Positions 44,821 to 54,688 of a stretch of DNA of 64,000 nt are shown here, one piece after another. Positions within the stretch are counted from its first letter, which is position 1. Every line of letters begins with the position of its first letter. The position numbers were made by a program, and so were the translations under genes. This DNA is from OLB4 sp002050165 (GTDB lineage: Bacteria; Bacteroidota; Ignavibacteria; Tepidaquicellales; Tepidaquicellaceae), in NCBI GenBank assembly GCA_030263475.1, contig SZPC01000007.1, forward strand, positions 68,541-132,540, given 5' to 3'. The notes under the pieces were generated by a model, which made no database searches, had not been told where the DNA came from, and worked only from the letters and a program-made list of their open reading frames with translations.

Positions 44821-46585
44821 AAATACTTTTTAGTTTTAAGTAATTATCATAATTTGACGCTTCTGAAACAAGTTCATTTTTATTGGATATCCTGAAAAAA
44901 ACTTCCTTTGCTTTTAGTATCTCACCGGAGTTGTAATATAAAAGCATCAGATTAATTTGCGGTTCAATGTAGTTTCTGAACGTATTCATAATTTTATCAA
45001 ATTCCACGATCGCAACCTGTTTCTCCCCGAGCATAAAATTAATCGTCCCAATGTTATTCCAAATAGGTGCGTAGTATGGTTGTATCTTCCGGGCACGTAT
45101 AGCGATATTTAGCGCTGATTGAAGATCGCCTTTTGCAATCAGCCGTGATGTCTGATAGTGTCCGGGTGGGATTTGATTTGGATCAACCGGATAAACGGAC
45201 TCAAAAATCCTATTGAAATAAATTGAACTTAAATTTGAATCTCTGGTTGTTAAAGCTTTCAGGTAATTCTGTTCCGAATAAAATCTACCGGAATTAATTA
45301 TAATTGAAAAAAGTGCGAGTATAATCAAAATCAACGTGGAATATACTTTCGGTAAGACTTTCTTAACTCGAAACTGACTAATCAACCTGCCGGCAATAAA
45401 TGAGAACAAAATCATAAATGCGAGATTCATATAAGCAAAACTTACCGACATGATAATGATACTACCGGCAAAGACGGAAATCAAAACGAAATTGAAAAAA
45501 GTAAATTTAACGTCTCTCCGGATTTTAATTACAAAAACAAATATTGCTAATGCAATCAAGGTTAATCCTGTTATTCCCGAATCATTTGCGATGTGTAGAA
45601 AAACACTGTGAGGGTTAATATCATTATTATTTCTAAGGTAATCATCATTGGACATATACAGGTTATACTTCCTGAAATTCGAATAAAATGAACCGGGTCC
45701 TGTTCCAATTACCGGATGATCAATCAATATTTCTGATACACTTTTAAAGTAATGAATTCTGCCGATGCCCGGACCATCCGACAAATCAAATGTTTTGATA
45801 ATTGAATCGCCAAGATTTTCACGTTCAGAATCAGTGTACAATGCAGAGGTATAGACTATAAAAATTATTCCGATCAGGCAAAGTACAACATAAGAAAAAC
45901 TGAACCTCACCTTGAGTTCAGTTCTGAAAGTAGTTATGGACACGGATAAAATTAAAAGACACAGGATAAAACAAACCAACATTGCACTTCTCGTCCGCAA
46001 CGTAATCAGATAGGAAAGACAAATAAAGAAAGACAAAGTATAAACATATTTCCATTTATTAGCAGTTGTCAGAAGTTTAAAGAATATTAATGGTATTGCA
46101 AGAGAGAGGAATTCAGCTGCACTATTCCTCAGGTTTAATGTTGAACCTAATCTAAGCGTTTCTCTAAAATCAAATATGTCGGGTTTTACAATTTGTAACA
46201 AACCAATCACACTGAATATTAACGTGACCACGGAAGCACAATTTATTAAACTTTCTTGAAGTCGGTTTCCAGTATCTTGATTAAACGAGAAAATAAAAAC
46301 CATAACCGTAATTGTTGCTATCAGGGAAATATACGGTTGGATTTGAAATGAGTAGCCGTTAATTAACCCGGATAAAATCAGGATACCGGAAAATAAAACC
46401 GGTAAATATACAGCCATTATCGGAATTTGAACTTCAAAACTTTTTTCTTTGTAGTATAGGATTGCTATAAAAAGTATTATAACGGAGAGCAGTAAAGCAT
46501 GTAAAATATTAATATCAATTATTCGATTTGTATATATGAGCGGAACTAAAAATAGGGATAGGTAAAAGTATTTAATTGAATTCAT
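44810..46585 (-). CDS. O-antigen ligase/polymerase family membrane protein (Wzy/WaaL) with C-terminal TPR
   Basis: 591 residues with about twelve membrane helices. The Wzy_C-type periplasmic loop contains GTGPGSFYSNFRKYN and INPHSVFLHIANDSGITGL, the conserved histidine region. The last 140 residues are soluble and look like tetratricopeptide helices (APIWNNIGTINFMLGEKQVAIVEFDKIM). Such proteins polymerise O-units or ligate glycan to lipid A or proteins. Its position among glycosyltransferases and sorting-domain proteins makes it the likely polymerase or ligase for this locus. It lies on the reverse strand between two giant C25 genes. Confidence 0.85.
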   Translation of the reverse strand: MNSIKYFYLSLFLVPLIYTNRIIDINILHALLLSVIILFIAILYYKEKSFEVQIPIMAVYLPVLFSGILILSGLINGYSFQIQPYISLIATITVMVFIFSFNQDTGNRLQESLINCASVVTLIFSVIGLLQIVKPDIFDFRETLRLGSTLNLRNSAAEFLSLAIPLIFFKLLTTANKWKYVYTLSFFICLSYLITLRTRSAMLVCFILCLLILSVSITTFRTELKVRFSFSYVVLCLIGIIFIVYTSALYTDSERENLGDSIIKTFDLSDGPGIGRIHYFKSVSEILIDHPVIGTGPGSFYSNFRKYNLYMSNDDYLRNNNDINPHSVFLHIANDSGITGLTLIALAIFVFVIKIRRDVKFTFFNFVLISVFAGSIIIMSVSFAYMNLAFMILFSFIAGRLISQFRVKKVLPKVYSTLILIILALFSIIINSGRFYSEQNYLKALTTRDSNLSSIYFNRIFESVYPVDPNQIPPGHYQTSRLIAKGDLQSALNIAIRARKIQPYYAPIWNNIGTINFMLGEKQVAIVEFDKIMNTFRNYIEPQINLMLLYYNSGEILKAKEVFFRISNKNELVSEASNYDNYLKLKSIFDD

Positions 46586-46658
46586 TAATTCCTGATATTA
46601 AATTGATCATTAAAAGTGACGATATAGATTAACATCAGCTACAATCACAGTAAAAAAT

Positions 46659-49600
46659 ATGAAAATTATGAAAATCGTTCTCACGGTTGTTTCGTTGTTT
46701 CTGTTTGTAAACAATGCTTACTCACAACTGATAGAATTACCGGTGGACAATCCAAACCTGCTTAAACTATATGTAATAAACAATGGAATGTATCGGCTCA
46801 CGAAATCAGATTTCGTATCAGCCGGTATAAACACAGCCACAATTGACCCCAGAACTATAAGGTTAATTAATAAAGGTATCGAATTACCCGTACATTTCGA
46901 AGGTGAAAGCGATGGTACATTTGACGATACTGATTTTATGGATTTTTTCGGAGAGCGAAATTATGGTGGTGTACTAACATATTACAATGGATTATTTGAT
47001 GTAAAATACACGAAGGATCAATATCTGAATTATTACACCGATACGAATATTTACTGGGTAACATGGGGAGGAGTTCACGGACTAAGATACAAAACTTCAC
47101 CGCTTGGCTCATCTTCAGAGTACGAATTTTCCTATCACTACGACAACGTACATTTTGAATTTGACAATTTATATTCGCTTGGGGAAAACTTATCAAACAC
47201 TGATTACCGCTATTTTATTAATGATCTGTTACAGGGCGAAGGGTGGTTTTGGAAAAAGTTTCTGTTCAATAATACTCTGACACATTCATACACATTCCCC
47301 GATATTATTCAGGATACCGCGGTTCCCGTGTACATGAACATTTGGGCATATCCGGGCAATCAGACCCATTCAATAACAAATGAGCACGCATTCGCATTTT
47401 TAGTTAATGGCACTCCGGTTGATACGGTATATTCGAACAACCTCGATATTATGGATGATACTATTAGTTTTAATTCTTCACTCTTATTAAGCGGCGGTAA
47501 TGATTTTTTCTTCCGGTACAGACCATCGGTGAATTTTACTTCCGGATTTATGTATTTTGATTACTTTGAAATAAGGTATCCGCGAAATTTCAGGTTTAAT
47601 TCAAATGGTCTTTCATTTGTAACGCAGTCACAACCTAACGATACTGCTTCAAAAATCTTTCGTATTTCCGGATACAACGGTACTAACGAGATAAATATAT
47701 ATGATGTAAAAAATGGTTACAGGATTAACAACATTTCGCAAAGCGGTGATACGTTAATCTTTGTAGGAAAAGGAAATGGTAAATTTGAGGTTATAAACAA
47801 AGAGATATCGCAAAAGCCGATGCGAATGAAACAACGGACACTGCCGGATCTCCAAACCTCGTCAAACGGTGCAGATTATCTTTTGATATACAATAAAAAA
47901 ATGACGTTACCGGCAGAACAACTGAGATTACATCGTGAGACATTCGACGGATACCGTTCGGTTAAAACTGAAGTTGAAGATATCTATGATGTTTTTAATT
48001 ACGGTTTGGAAGACCCTGCAGCATTGAGAAGTTTCATTCAGACTGTGTATGATAACTGGGCACCGCCGAAAGTTCAATTTGTCTGTCTCTTCGGAAGGGG
48101 ATCGTTAGATCCGAAACGAAATTTACCCACAAGTAATTATTACGAAAACCTTGTCCCTGTTTACGGTAATCCAACTACAGACGGATATTTTGTAAATTTC
48201 ACTGAAGGTACACTTTCTTATGTTCAGAAAATTTCAGTTGGTCGCATTCCCGTTTATACTCCTGAGGAAGCTCAGATTTTAGTTGATAAAATAATAGAAC
48301 ACGACACGAGGGAGATTGAAGAATGGGACAAACAGTTTGGATTTGTTACCGGCGGTTTTTCGAGGGCGGAACAAGACCAGTTTGCAAGTCAATCTAACAA
48401 TTTTATTAACAGCTGGATTGTATCAAATCCGTTGAAAGGCGAAGCTTTCAGAATTTATCGTATTGATTCAGCGGGTTACCAGACGTTTAATTACAGTGAT
48501 TCAATTTTAAATACTTTTAAGCAAGGAGCTGCGATAGTTAATTATGTAGGTCACGCGGCAACAAATTTCTGGGATAACGGAATTGAAGAGCCTTCAATCC
48601 TTACCAATTACTACACTAAAAATGTTGTCTTCAGTTTTACATGTTTCACCGGAAAAAATTCTGAGCCTGAACTGCGGAGTTTTTGTGAAAAATTTCTTTT
48701 GCTACCGGATCGGGGAGCTGTCGGTTTCGTTGGTTCGACCGGGTGGAGTTTTGTAATATCCGGAAATAACTTCAACAATTATATGTTCAGAGCAATTTCC
48801 GAAAATAATCTAAGGGCATTAGGTGATATTGTTAGAAAAGCCGGCGATTATATGAAAGGTGATACTTCAAGTTTCTCGGTTAGGAACATGATTAATTGTT
48901 ATAATTTAATCGGTGATCCGGGGATGAAACTTAAATCTCCTGCTCATCCTGAATTCGTAATAAATGAAAACTCATGGGAACTCTCCAATCCATACCCCGT
49001 GCTTAAAGATACTTTTCAGGTAACAATTAATCCGGTTAACCTCGGCGTTTTTGCTGATTCATGTAAATTGAAATTTACCCTCAGAAAAAACGGAGTTCCG
49101 GTTAAAACCAGAGATTCGGTTATATATGCTTTCGGGTTCAGAGCATCTGTTTCAACCCCGTTTGTAATTGATACCATGGCTCATTATACAATGCAAATAC
49201 AGGTTGATCCTGATAATTGGAATACTTCAGAAGACCCGGACAATAATTCGGTTGAATTTCCAATTCAGTTGATGAACTATTCATACATTCCGCTTAAACC
49301 CCTCGATAACGAAATTGTAAGACAGGATAGTATTGAGTTTGTTGGGATAAATCCCATACTTGATACAAACTCAAAAAGCTCGAGAGTTATTTTACAACTC
49401 GATACGACTCAATTATTTTCATCCCCGCTGAAACAAACTTATTTCCACGATGGAATTACGATGGTTTCAACAAAATTTAATGTGAAACTTCCGATTCCCG
49501 ATAGTAACATTGTTTATTACTGGAGATTGAATTCAATAATTGATGGTGATAGTTCAGGCTGGTCGGAAATCAGGCGGATACGTTACAATCCAAATCTTAT

Positions 49601-51560
49601 CCCAAAACTTGATTATAAAAAGATTTCGGAAAGTTTAACCAAAGATAGGAAATTATCATTTGCACATAGATCACAGGATAGTATAGTTCACATCAAACGT
49701 TCTGAGTCAGGAAATTTTTATCAATCTGAATTATATGGATTGAGTTATAATGATTCACTCAACGGTCTTATATTGTCAGAGTTTCAGGGTAATATATTTG
49801 CCAGGAGTTTTGGTGGAAATTATTGGGATGCAAGTTACTTTATAGTTAACGATAAAGAGTTTTACCTTATAGATCCAAGATTTTGGGGATATAACTTTGC
49901 AAAAGTAAGAAAGGCTGACGGAAAAATAATCGAAGTCAAAAATTTTTCAATAACAGGAGAAGCATCAAATGACTCGATTGTCAATTATCTGAATACATTT
50001 GGACCGTCACATATTCTTATAACTGTAAAAAGTTACCCCATTACTCTGGATATTATTGGTGAAACCGCAAAGGTAAAGCTCCGACAAATGGGAAGTACGA
50101 TGGTAGATAATATTATAAACAGATTCGATAAATGGTGTATGATAAGTATTCCGAACGATACCGGCGGATATACGGTTTCAGAGCAATACAGCAGTCAAAC
50201 TACTCAAGGATGGGTTCCTGCTGAGACAACATCCACTCTTACTCAAAAGTCAATCAACGGGTATGTTAACGGAGATTACGGACCGGCTGAAAGGTGGGGA
50301 TATTTGTCGTGGGAAAAATCCACCTCAAATCAGGAGAAAGTATTATTTGATGTGATTGGTATTGAAAAATCCGGCGAACGGGATACCTTGTTCACTGATC
50401 TTGTTAACAACACAGGTGTTGATCTTTCTGGAATAGACGCAAGAGACTACCCACATATTAGTCTAATTGGAAAGGTTTTGGGTGATACAAGTATATTGAA
50501 TACTTTACCGGTGCTGAAGTCAATAAACCTGACTTTTCAACCTGCACCGGAATTCATAATTAATACTTATAAATGGGTAGGAGGTGACACAATATTTCAA
50601 TACGGCGATTACACCACGAAGGTAAATATTGCGTTTGAAAATCTTGGCTACTCGAATATGTCCGGCGCAGAATTCAGATGGAGTACTACTATCAGAGACG
50701 AGCATATTAATCTTAACGCCGATACTGTGAATTTTGTTATCGGGAGAGATTCAATTTATAAGGCGAACATAAAATTTAAATTGTACTTTGAGGAAATCGG
50801 ACCAATTATTCCGGATTACCTGCCTATTACTCTTACGGTAGTGCCGTTGAATAACCAGAATGAATTTTATACCTATAATAACATATTGTACAGGAATGTA
50901 AAAATCAAAAATGAAGAACCGCCGGAAGTGCTGACAGTAAAAATTGACGGTCGTGAGTTGCATAACGGCGATAAGGTTAATATGGGTTCAGAGGTCTATT
51001 CGCTCCTGAAAGATATTAAACAAATTCCAGATACCTCATTGATACGGGTTTTTCTAAATGGAAATTATCAACCGTATTATAACGGCAGTACTTTAAGCAG
51101 CAGTGTTAGCAGTCTCGACCTCACTAATTCCGCTAATGAATTTTCATTTGAAATGAAACCTGATTTTGAACCCGGTGAGAATACTCTGACTTTCCATTAC
51201 AGAAATAGCCTGCATAGTCAGTACGATACACTTGCGTTTACGGTAATAGCCGATAATGAATTCAGGGTTGAGAATTTATTTAATTACCCGAATCCAATGC
51301 GAACGGAGACAAAATTTATGTTCGATTTGAACGGTGCAAGTGAGGTTTCATCTGCTGTAATAAAGATTTACACCGTGACGGGGCGACAGATTAAAACAAT
51401 AGAAATTTTTAATCCCGTAAACGGTTTGAACGAAACCGAATGGGATGGGCGGGACGATGATGGTGATTTAATTGCAAATGGAACTTATTTGTACAGGCTT
51501 TTAATATATGGTGAGAAAAATGTCGAACTCCCAATTCAAAAACTTGTTGTGCTGAAGTAA
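46659..51560 (+). CDS. Giant C25 (gingipain/PorU-like) peptidase with T9SS type-A sorting domain, copy 2
   Basis: 1633 residues, paralogous to the protein at 39178 throughout. It has a signal peptide (about 1-22, ending AYSQ) and matching N-terminal blocks (INRGIELPVHFEGES-like region, ERNYGG). The C25 domain has H632 in YVGHAAT and C662 in SFTCFTGKN, followed by AVGFVGSTGWS. The type-A sorting domain starts near residue 1542 (NYPNPMRTE) and ends with YLYRLLIYG...KLVVLK. Both catalytic residues are kept, so both copies are probably active. It is divergent from the polymerase gene (73-base gap with shared promoter) and ends at a terminator. Confidence 0.85.
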   Translation: MKIMKIVLTVVSLFLFVNNAYSQLIELPVDNPNLLKLYVINNGMYRLTKSDFVSAGINTATIDPRTIRLINKGIELPVHFEGESDGTFDDTDFMDFFGERNYGGVLTYYNGLFDVKYTKDQYLNYYTDTNIYWVTWGGVHGLRYKTSPLGSSSEYEFSYHYDNVHFEFDNLYSLGENLSNTDYRYFINDLLQGEGWFWKKFLFNNTLTHSYTFPDIIQDTAVPVYMNIWAYPGNQTHSITNEHAFAFLVNGTPVDTVYSNNLDIMDDTISFNSSLLLSGGNDFFFRYRPSVNFTSGFMYFDYFEIRYPRNFRFNSNGLSFVTQSQPNDTASKIFRISGYNGTNEINIYDVKNGYRINNISQSGDTLIFVGKGNGKFEVINKEISQKPMRMKQRTLPDLQTSSNGADYLLIYNKKMTLPAEQLRLHRETFDGYRSVKTEVEDIYDVFNYGLEDPAALRSFIQTVYDNWAPPKVQFVCLFGRGSLDPKRNLPTSNYYENLVPVYGNPTTDGYFVNFTEGTLSYVQKISVGRIPVYTPEEAQILVDKIIEHDTREIEEWDKQFGFVTGGFSRAEQDQFASQSNNFINSWIVSNPLKGEAFRIYRIDSAGYQTFNYSDSILNTFKQGAAIVNYVGHAATNFWDNGIEEPSILTNYYTKNVVFSFTCFTGKNSEPELRSFCEKFLLLPDRGAVGFVGSTGWSFVISGNNFNNYMFRAISENNLRALGDIVRKAGDYMKGDTSSFSVRNMINCYNLIGDPGMKLKSPAHPEFVINENSWELSNPYPVLKDTFQVTINPVNLGVFADSCKLKFTLRKNGVPVKTRDSVIYAFGFRASVSTPFVIDTMAHYTMQIQVDPDNWNTSEDPDNNSVEFPIQLMNYSYIPLKPLDNEIVRQDSIEFVGINPILDTNSKSSRVILQLDTTQLFSSPLKQTYFHDGITMVSTKFNVKLPIPDSNIVYYWRLNSIIDGDSSGWSEIRRIRYNPNLIPKLDYKKISESLTKDRKLSFAHRSQDSIVHIKRSESGNFYQSELYGLSYNDSLNGLILSEFQGNIFARSFGGNYWDASYFIVNDKEFYLIDPRFWGYNFAKVRKADGKIIEVKNFSITGEASNDSIVNYLNTFGPSHILITVKSYPITLDIIGETAKVKLRQMGSTMVDNIINRFDKWCMISIPNDTGGYTVSEQYSSQTTQGWVPAETTSTLTQKSINGYVNGDYGPAERWGYLSWEKSTSNQEKVLFDVIGIEKSGERDTLFTDLVNNTGVDLSGIDARDYPHISLIGKVLGDTSILNTLPVLKSINLTFQPAPEFIINTYKWVGGDTIFQYGDYTTKVNIAFENLGYSNMSGAEFRWSTTIRDEHINLNADTVNFVIGRDSIYKANIKFKLYFEEIGPIIPDYLPITLTVVPLNNQNEFYTYNNILYRNVKIKNEEPPEVLTVKIDGRELHNGDKVNMGSEVYSLLKDIKQIPDTSLIRVFLNGNYQPYYNGSTLSSSVSSLDLTNSANEFSFEMKPDFEPGENTLTFHYRNSLHSQYDTLAFTVIADNEFRVENLFNYPNPMRTETKFMFDLNGASEVSSAVIKIYTVTGRQIKTIEIFNPVNGLNETEWDGRDDDGDLIANGTYLYRLLIYGEKNVELPIQKLVVLK

Positions 51561-51585
51561 GAGTTCAACGAATCCGATGAATTAT

Positions 51586-51617
51586 AGCCGGGTTTGGTTA
51601 TCCGGCTTTTGTTTTTT
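51586..51617 (+). terminator. Rho-independent terminator after C25 copy 2
   Basis: AGCCGG (51586-51591) pairs with CCGGCT (51602-51607) around a 10-base loop, followed by a T-rich run to 51617. Confidence 0.8.
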
Positions 51618-51693
51618 AAAAACATAAATTGAAATTCATTTTTTAACCACCTCAATATATTTATATTGAATCCCTAATAAATCAGAAATTTTT

Positions 51694-52731
51694 ATGGCAA
51701 CCAAAAAAGATTATCTAAGAGAGGAAATAAGACATATAGATATAAAAAGTCTTGATGTCAGTCACCTGATAGATGCGTACCGGGATATGGCGTTCTCAGC
51801 CCGCGACCTTGCCCGCGCTGCTGATTATTACAACATGATGCTCGAAGATAAAAATTGCTCCGTTATGTTATGCCTTGCAGGATCATTGTTCTCAGCAGGC
51901 TTGAAAGATGTTGTGGTTGATATGATCAGAAATAATATGGTAGATGTAATAATTTCAACCGGCGCAATTATGGTTGATCAGGATTTTTTTGAGGGGCTTG
52001 GATTTAAACATTATAAAGGAACGAAATTTGTTGATGACAATGAACTTCGCGAACTGATGATTGACAGAATTTACGATACGTTCATTGACGAGGAGAATCT
52101 CAGAGATTGCGACATGACAATTGCAAATATTTGTGAATCACTTGAAAAGCGACCGTACTCATCTCGGGAGTTCATCTGGCACATGGGCAAATATCTGTCA
52201 GAGTTTGGAAAAAATCCGAACTCTGTAGTTCTCGCAGCTTATGAGAATAATGTCCCAATATTCGTACCCGCATTTTCAGACTGTTCTGCTGGTTTCGGAT
52301 TTGTACATCACCAATACCATAATCCGGATAAACATGTTTCTCTTGATTCCGCAAGGGATTTCCTTGAGTTAACCCAAATAAAACTTCACACCAACGAATC
52401 CGGTTTGTATATGGTTGGTGGCGGTGTTCCAAAAAACTTTACACAGGATGTTGTAGTAGCGGCAGATATCTTGGAGAAAGAAGTACCAATGCATAAGTAC
52501 GCAATTCAGATTACTGTGGCGGACGAAAGGGACGGGGCGTTATCTGGATCAACATTGAAGGAAGCAAGCTCTTGGGGTAAAGTGGATATGACTTATGAAC
52601 AAATGGTTTACTGTGAAGCAACAATCGCGATGCCGATAATTTCAGCTTTTGCATATCAGACCGGACACTGGAAAAACCGCGAAAAACGGGAATTCCATAA
52701 ATTGTTTCAAAAGGAGAAAGTTGAACTCTGA
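51694..52731 (+). CDS. Deoxyhypusine synthase-like protein (bacterial homologue, probably polyamine aminobutyltransferase)
   Basis: 345 residues of the deoxyhypusine synthase superfamily. Nucleotide-binding and active-site landmarks are LAGSLFSAGL, ISTGAIMVDQDF, VPAFSDCSAGFGF, MVGGGVPKNFTQD and the catalytic lysine K296 in SSWGKVD, equivalent to the lysine that forms the enzyme-imine intermediate. Bacteria lack eIF5A, so the eukaryotic reaction is unlikely; some bacterial members have been shown to make homospermidine from spermidine or putrescine. It is a single-gene unit between terminator and the SPFH cluster. Confidence 0.9.
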   Translation: MATKKDYLREEIRHIDIKSLDVSHLIDAYRDMAFSARDLARAADYYNMMLEDKNCSVMLCLAGSLFSAGLKDVVVDMIRNNMVDVIISTGAIMVDQDFFEGLGFKHYKGTKFVDDNELRELMIDRIYDTFIDEENLRDCDMTIANICESLEKRPYSSREFIWHMGKYLSEFGKNPNSVVLAAYENNVPIFVPAFSDCSAGFGFVHHQYHNPDKHVSLDSARDFLELTQIKLHTNESGLYMVGGGVPKNFTQDVVVAADILEKEVPMHKYAIQITVADERDGALSGSTLKEASSWGKVDMTYEQMVYCEATIAMPIISAFAYQTGHWKNREKREFHKLFQKEKVEL

Positions 52732-52835
52732 AACTTTTTAGCAATGTAAACTTATAATCAATATTGTGCAAAAAATTACGCAACCTTTTTTAATTTCTTC
52801 AAAATTATTTATATTATTCAAAACAAAATAAACTT

Positions 52836-53363
52836 ATGACAGACTTATTTGGTAAACTTGATCAGATTAAATCAAAGGAAAGTTTCTTTGAAAAAATCAA
52901 ACGTTGGATTCCGGGTTACGATGGATATGTTAACAGAGACAACGCCCGGGAAATTGATACATTGCTCAGAAACAAATTAGCCTCCATGCTTGAACAAAAT
53001 AAGACGAAAATCAAAAATGTTAATTTAAACCTTTCAAGGAACGGAAAACTTTTCGAATCGCAGGATTTAGATAAACTGGACAAGAAGAACGAAAATTGTA
53101 TAGCGAGGTTTAAATCGGCTTCGCGCGGTTACAGTGGTGCTTTTGATATTGTGAAAATAAAAGAAGAACAGCTGAACCTTTTGTATAATTTTGATAACAC
53201 CTTACTGACAGAGGTTGAGACGATCAACTCATTTTTTGATAAACTGGAAACTGATAGCAATTCAGGGGTTGATATAACCGCATCCGTTAAAATCGTTTCC
53301 GATGCTTTGGATAACCTTATCCAGAAATTTGATGAACGTGAAAACCTTCTGAAAACTGTGTAA
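52836..53363 (+). CDS. Unrecognised helical protein heading the SPFH/zinc-ribbon cluster
   Basis: 175 residues, no signal peptide, no membrane segment, almost entirely helical and charged. I do not recognise the family. An N-terminal KIKRWIPGYDGYVNRDNAREID block is followed by a long helix and a coiled-coil-like C-terminus. It lies 74 bases before the SPFH gene and on the same strand. A role as soluble partner of the membrane module, comparable in place to the PspA-like gene of the Bacillus ydj operon, is suggested by position only; PspA sequence similarity is not evident. Confidence 0.6.
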   Translation: MTDLFGKLDQIKSKESFFEKIKRWIPGYDGYVNRDNAREIDTLLRNKLASMLEQNKTKIKNVNLNLSRNGKLFESQDLDKLDKKNENCIARFKSASRGYSGAFDIVKIKEEQLNLLYNFDNTLLTEVETINSFFDKLETDSNSGVDITASVKIVSDALDNLIQKFDERENLLKTV

Positions 53364-53437
53364 TCTTTTGTCGCTAAGTAATATCCGGTATAAAAAATTA
53401 ATTCACCTGAAATTTTTTAAACATTTAAATAAATACA

Positions 53438-54454
53438 ATGGCACTAATAGATGTAATAAAATTTTTTGATGAATCAGGGAAAGCGCTGGTTCATCGTGAA
53501 CCGCAAAACGGCTCAGATTCATACAGGCTCGGAACTCAACTGATTGTACAAGATGCACAGAGCGCAGTTTTTTATCGTGACGGGAAAGCACTTGACGTTT
53601 TCGGCCCGGGGAGGCACACCCTAACGACAGAGAATATACCGTTTCTCACGAAGTTAATCAGTTTACCTTTCGGTGGCACTTCGCCTTTTCAGGCGCAGGT
53701 TTACTTTGTCGGGATGCAAAAATATATTGATCTCAAATGGGGCACAAAATCGCCGATAAATTTCCGTGATTCTGAATTGACGTTTGTTCAACTCCGCGCT
53801 TCAGGGAAGTTTTCAATGCGGGTAAAAGATCCAAAGCAATTCATTCAGGAAATTGTTGGTACACAGGGTCTTTTCACGACAAATGAAATTGAAGATTACC
53901 TTCGTGACGCAATTGTATCGAGGCTAAATACCGTTCTTGGACAAAACCTGAAAACCATTTTTGATTTAGGGCAGTTCTACCCGCAAATTGAACAAGGCGT
54001 AAAAGCTGAAGTTACAGATTTTTTCAATTCAATGGGAATCGAACTCACCGATTTCATAGTTGTTGGAATCGTGCCACCCGAAGAAGTTCAGGAAAAAATC
54101 AACGAGAGAAGCTCGATGGGCGCAATTGGTAATCTTGACGCGTACATGAAATTTAAAACAGCCGGGGCCATTGAGAAAGCAGCAGAGAATGAAGCAGGCG
54201 GACTTGCGGGTGCAGGTGCTGGTCTTGGAGCCGGTATGATGATGGCTAATATGATGGGACAACAATTTCAACAACAGCAGCAACAACCACAACAACAAGG
54301 TCAACCACAGACAGGCGGTCAGGCTCCGGAACAGAAACTCTCCATGGATGAAGTTATGAGCGCGATTGAGAAACTTGGAAAAATGAAGGAAAGCGGTTTG
54401 ATAACTCAGGAAGAATTTGATGCAAAGAAAAAAGAGTTATTAGCAAAAATCTGA
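53438..54454 (+). CDS. SPFH-domain protein with C-terminal SHOCT motif (YdjI-like)
   Basis: 338 residues. The SPFH/Band-7 domain spans about 25-225 (SAVFYRDGKALDVFGPGRHTL, FAPF-like QVYFVG, VSRLNTVLGQNL, GIELTDFIVVGIVPPEEVQEKI). A Gly/Ala/Met-rich hinge and a Gln-rich linker (about 275-295) lead to a SHOCT domain (305-338, EVMSAIEKLGKMKESGLITQEEFDAKKKELL). There is no N-terminal membrane helix, as in the virion-core/YdjI subgroup. Bacillus YdjI belongs to a membrane-stress operon with a PspA homologue. The zinc-ribbon genes downstream support a similar module. Confidence 0.88.
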   Translation: MALIDVIKFFDESGKALVHREPQNGSDSYRLGTQLIVQDAQSAVFYRDGKALDVFGPGRHTLTTENIPFLTKLISLPFGGTSPFQAQVYFVGMQKYIDLKWGTKSPINFRDSELTFVQLRASGKFSMRVKDPKQFIQEIVGTQGLFTTNEIEDYLRDAIVSRLNTVLGQNLKTIFDLGQFYPQIEQGVKAEVTDFFNSMGIELTDFIVVGIVPPEEVQEKINERSSMGAIGNLDAYMKFKTAGAIEKAAENEAGGLAGAGAGLGAGMMMANMMGQQFQQQQQQPQQQGQPQTGGQAPEQKLSMDEVMSAIEKLGKMKESGLITQEEFDAKKKELLAKI

Positions 54455-54481
54455 TTAAGTCAGAAATTTTGAATTCAAAAA

Positions 54482-54508
54482 AACGGGATTTTAAAAAGTC
54501 CCGCTTTG
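54482..54508 (+). terminator. Possible weak terminator after the SPFH gene
   Basis: CGGGA (54484-54488) pairs with TCCCG (54499-54503) around a 10-base loop, with an interrupted T-run after it. It would separate the SPFH gene from the zinc-ribbon genes. Confidence 0.45.
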
Positions 54509-54688
54509 ATTTCTTAAATTCATGCAACAATAGGCAGGCCTAAATATCAACGGTGTTTATATTTCATAACTTTGTATAGATATTAACTGATTGATGTCCT
54601 AAATCTTCTTCTGGAGTTGCGGCAAATCAATAAGAAATTACTTGTACTGATAAATTCATTTCTTTACTTATATTGAAATAACTTCATA

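Noticed and set aside
54262..54312. CAA/CAG-rich direct repeat that looks like a microsatellite or short CRISPR-like repeat
   Set aside because: It lies in frame inside the SPFH gene and encodes the Gln-rich linker before SHOCT; no spacers of uniform length.
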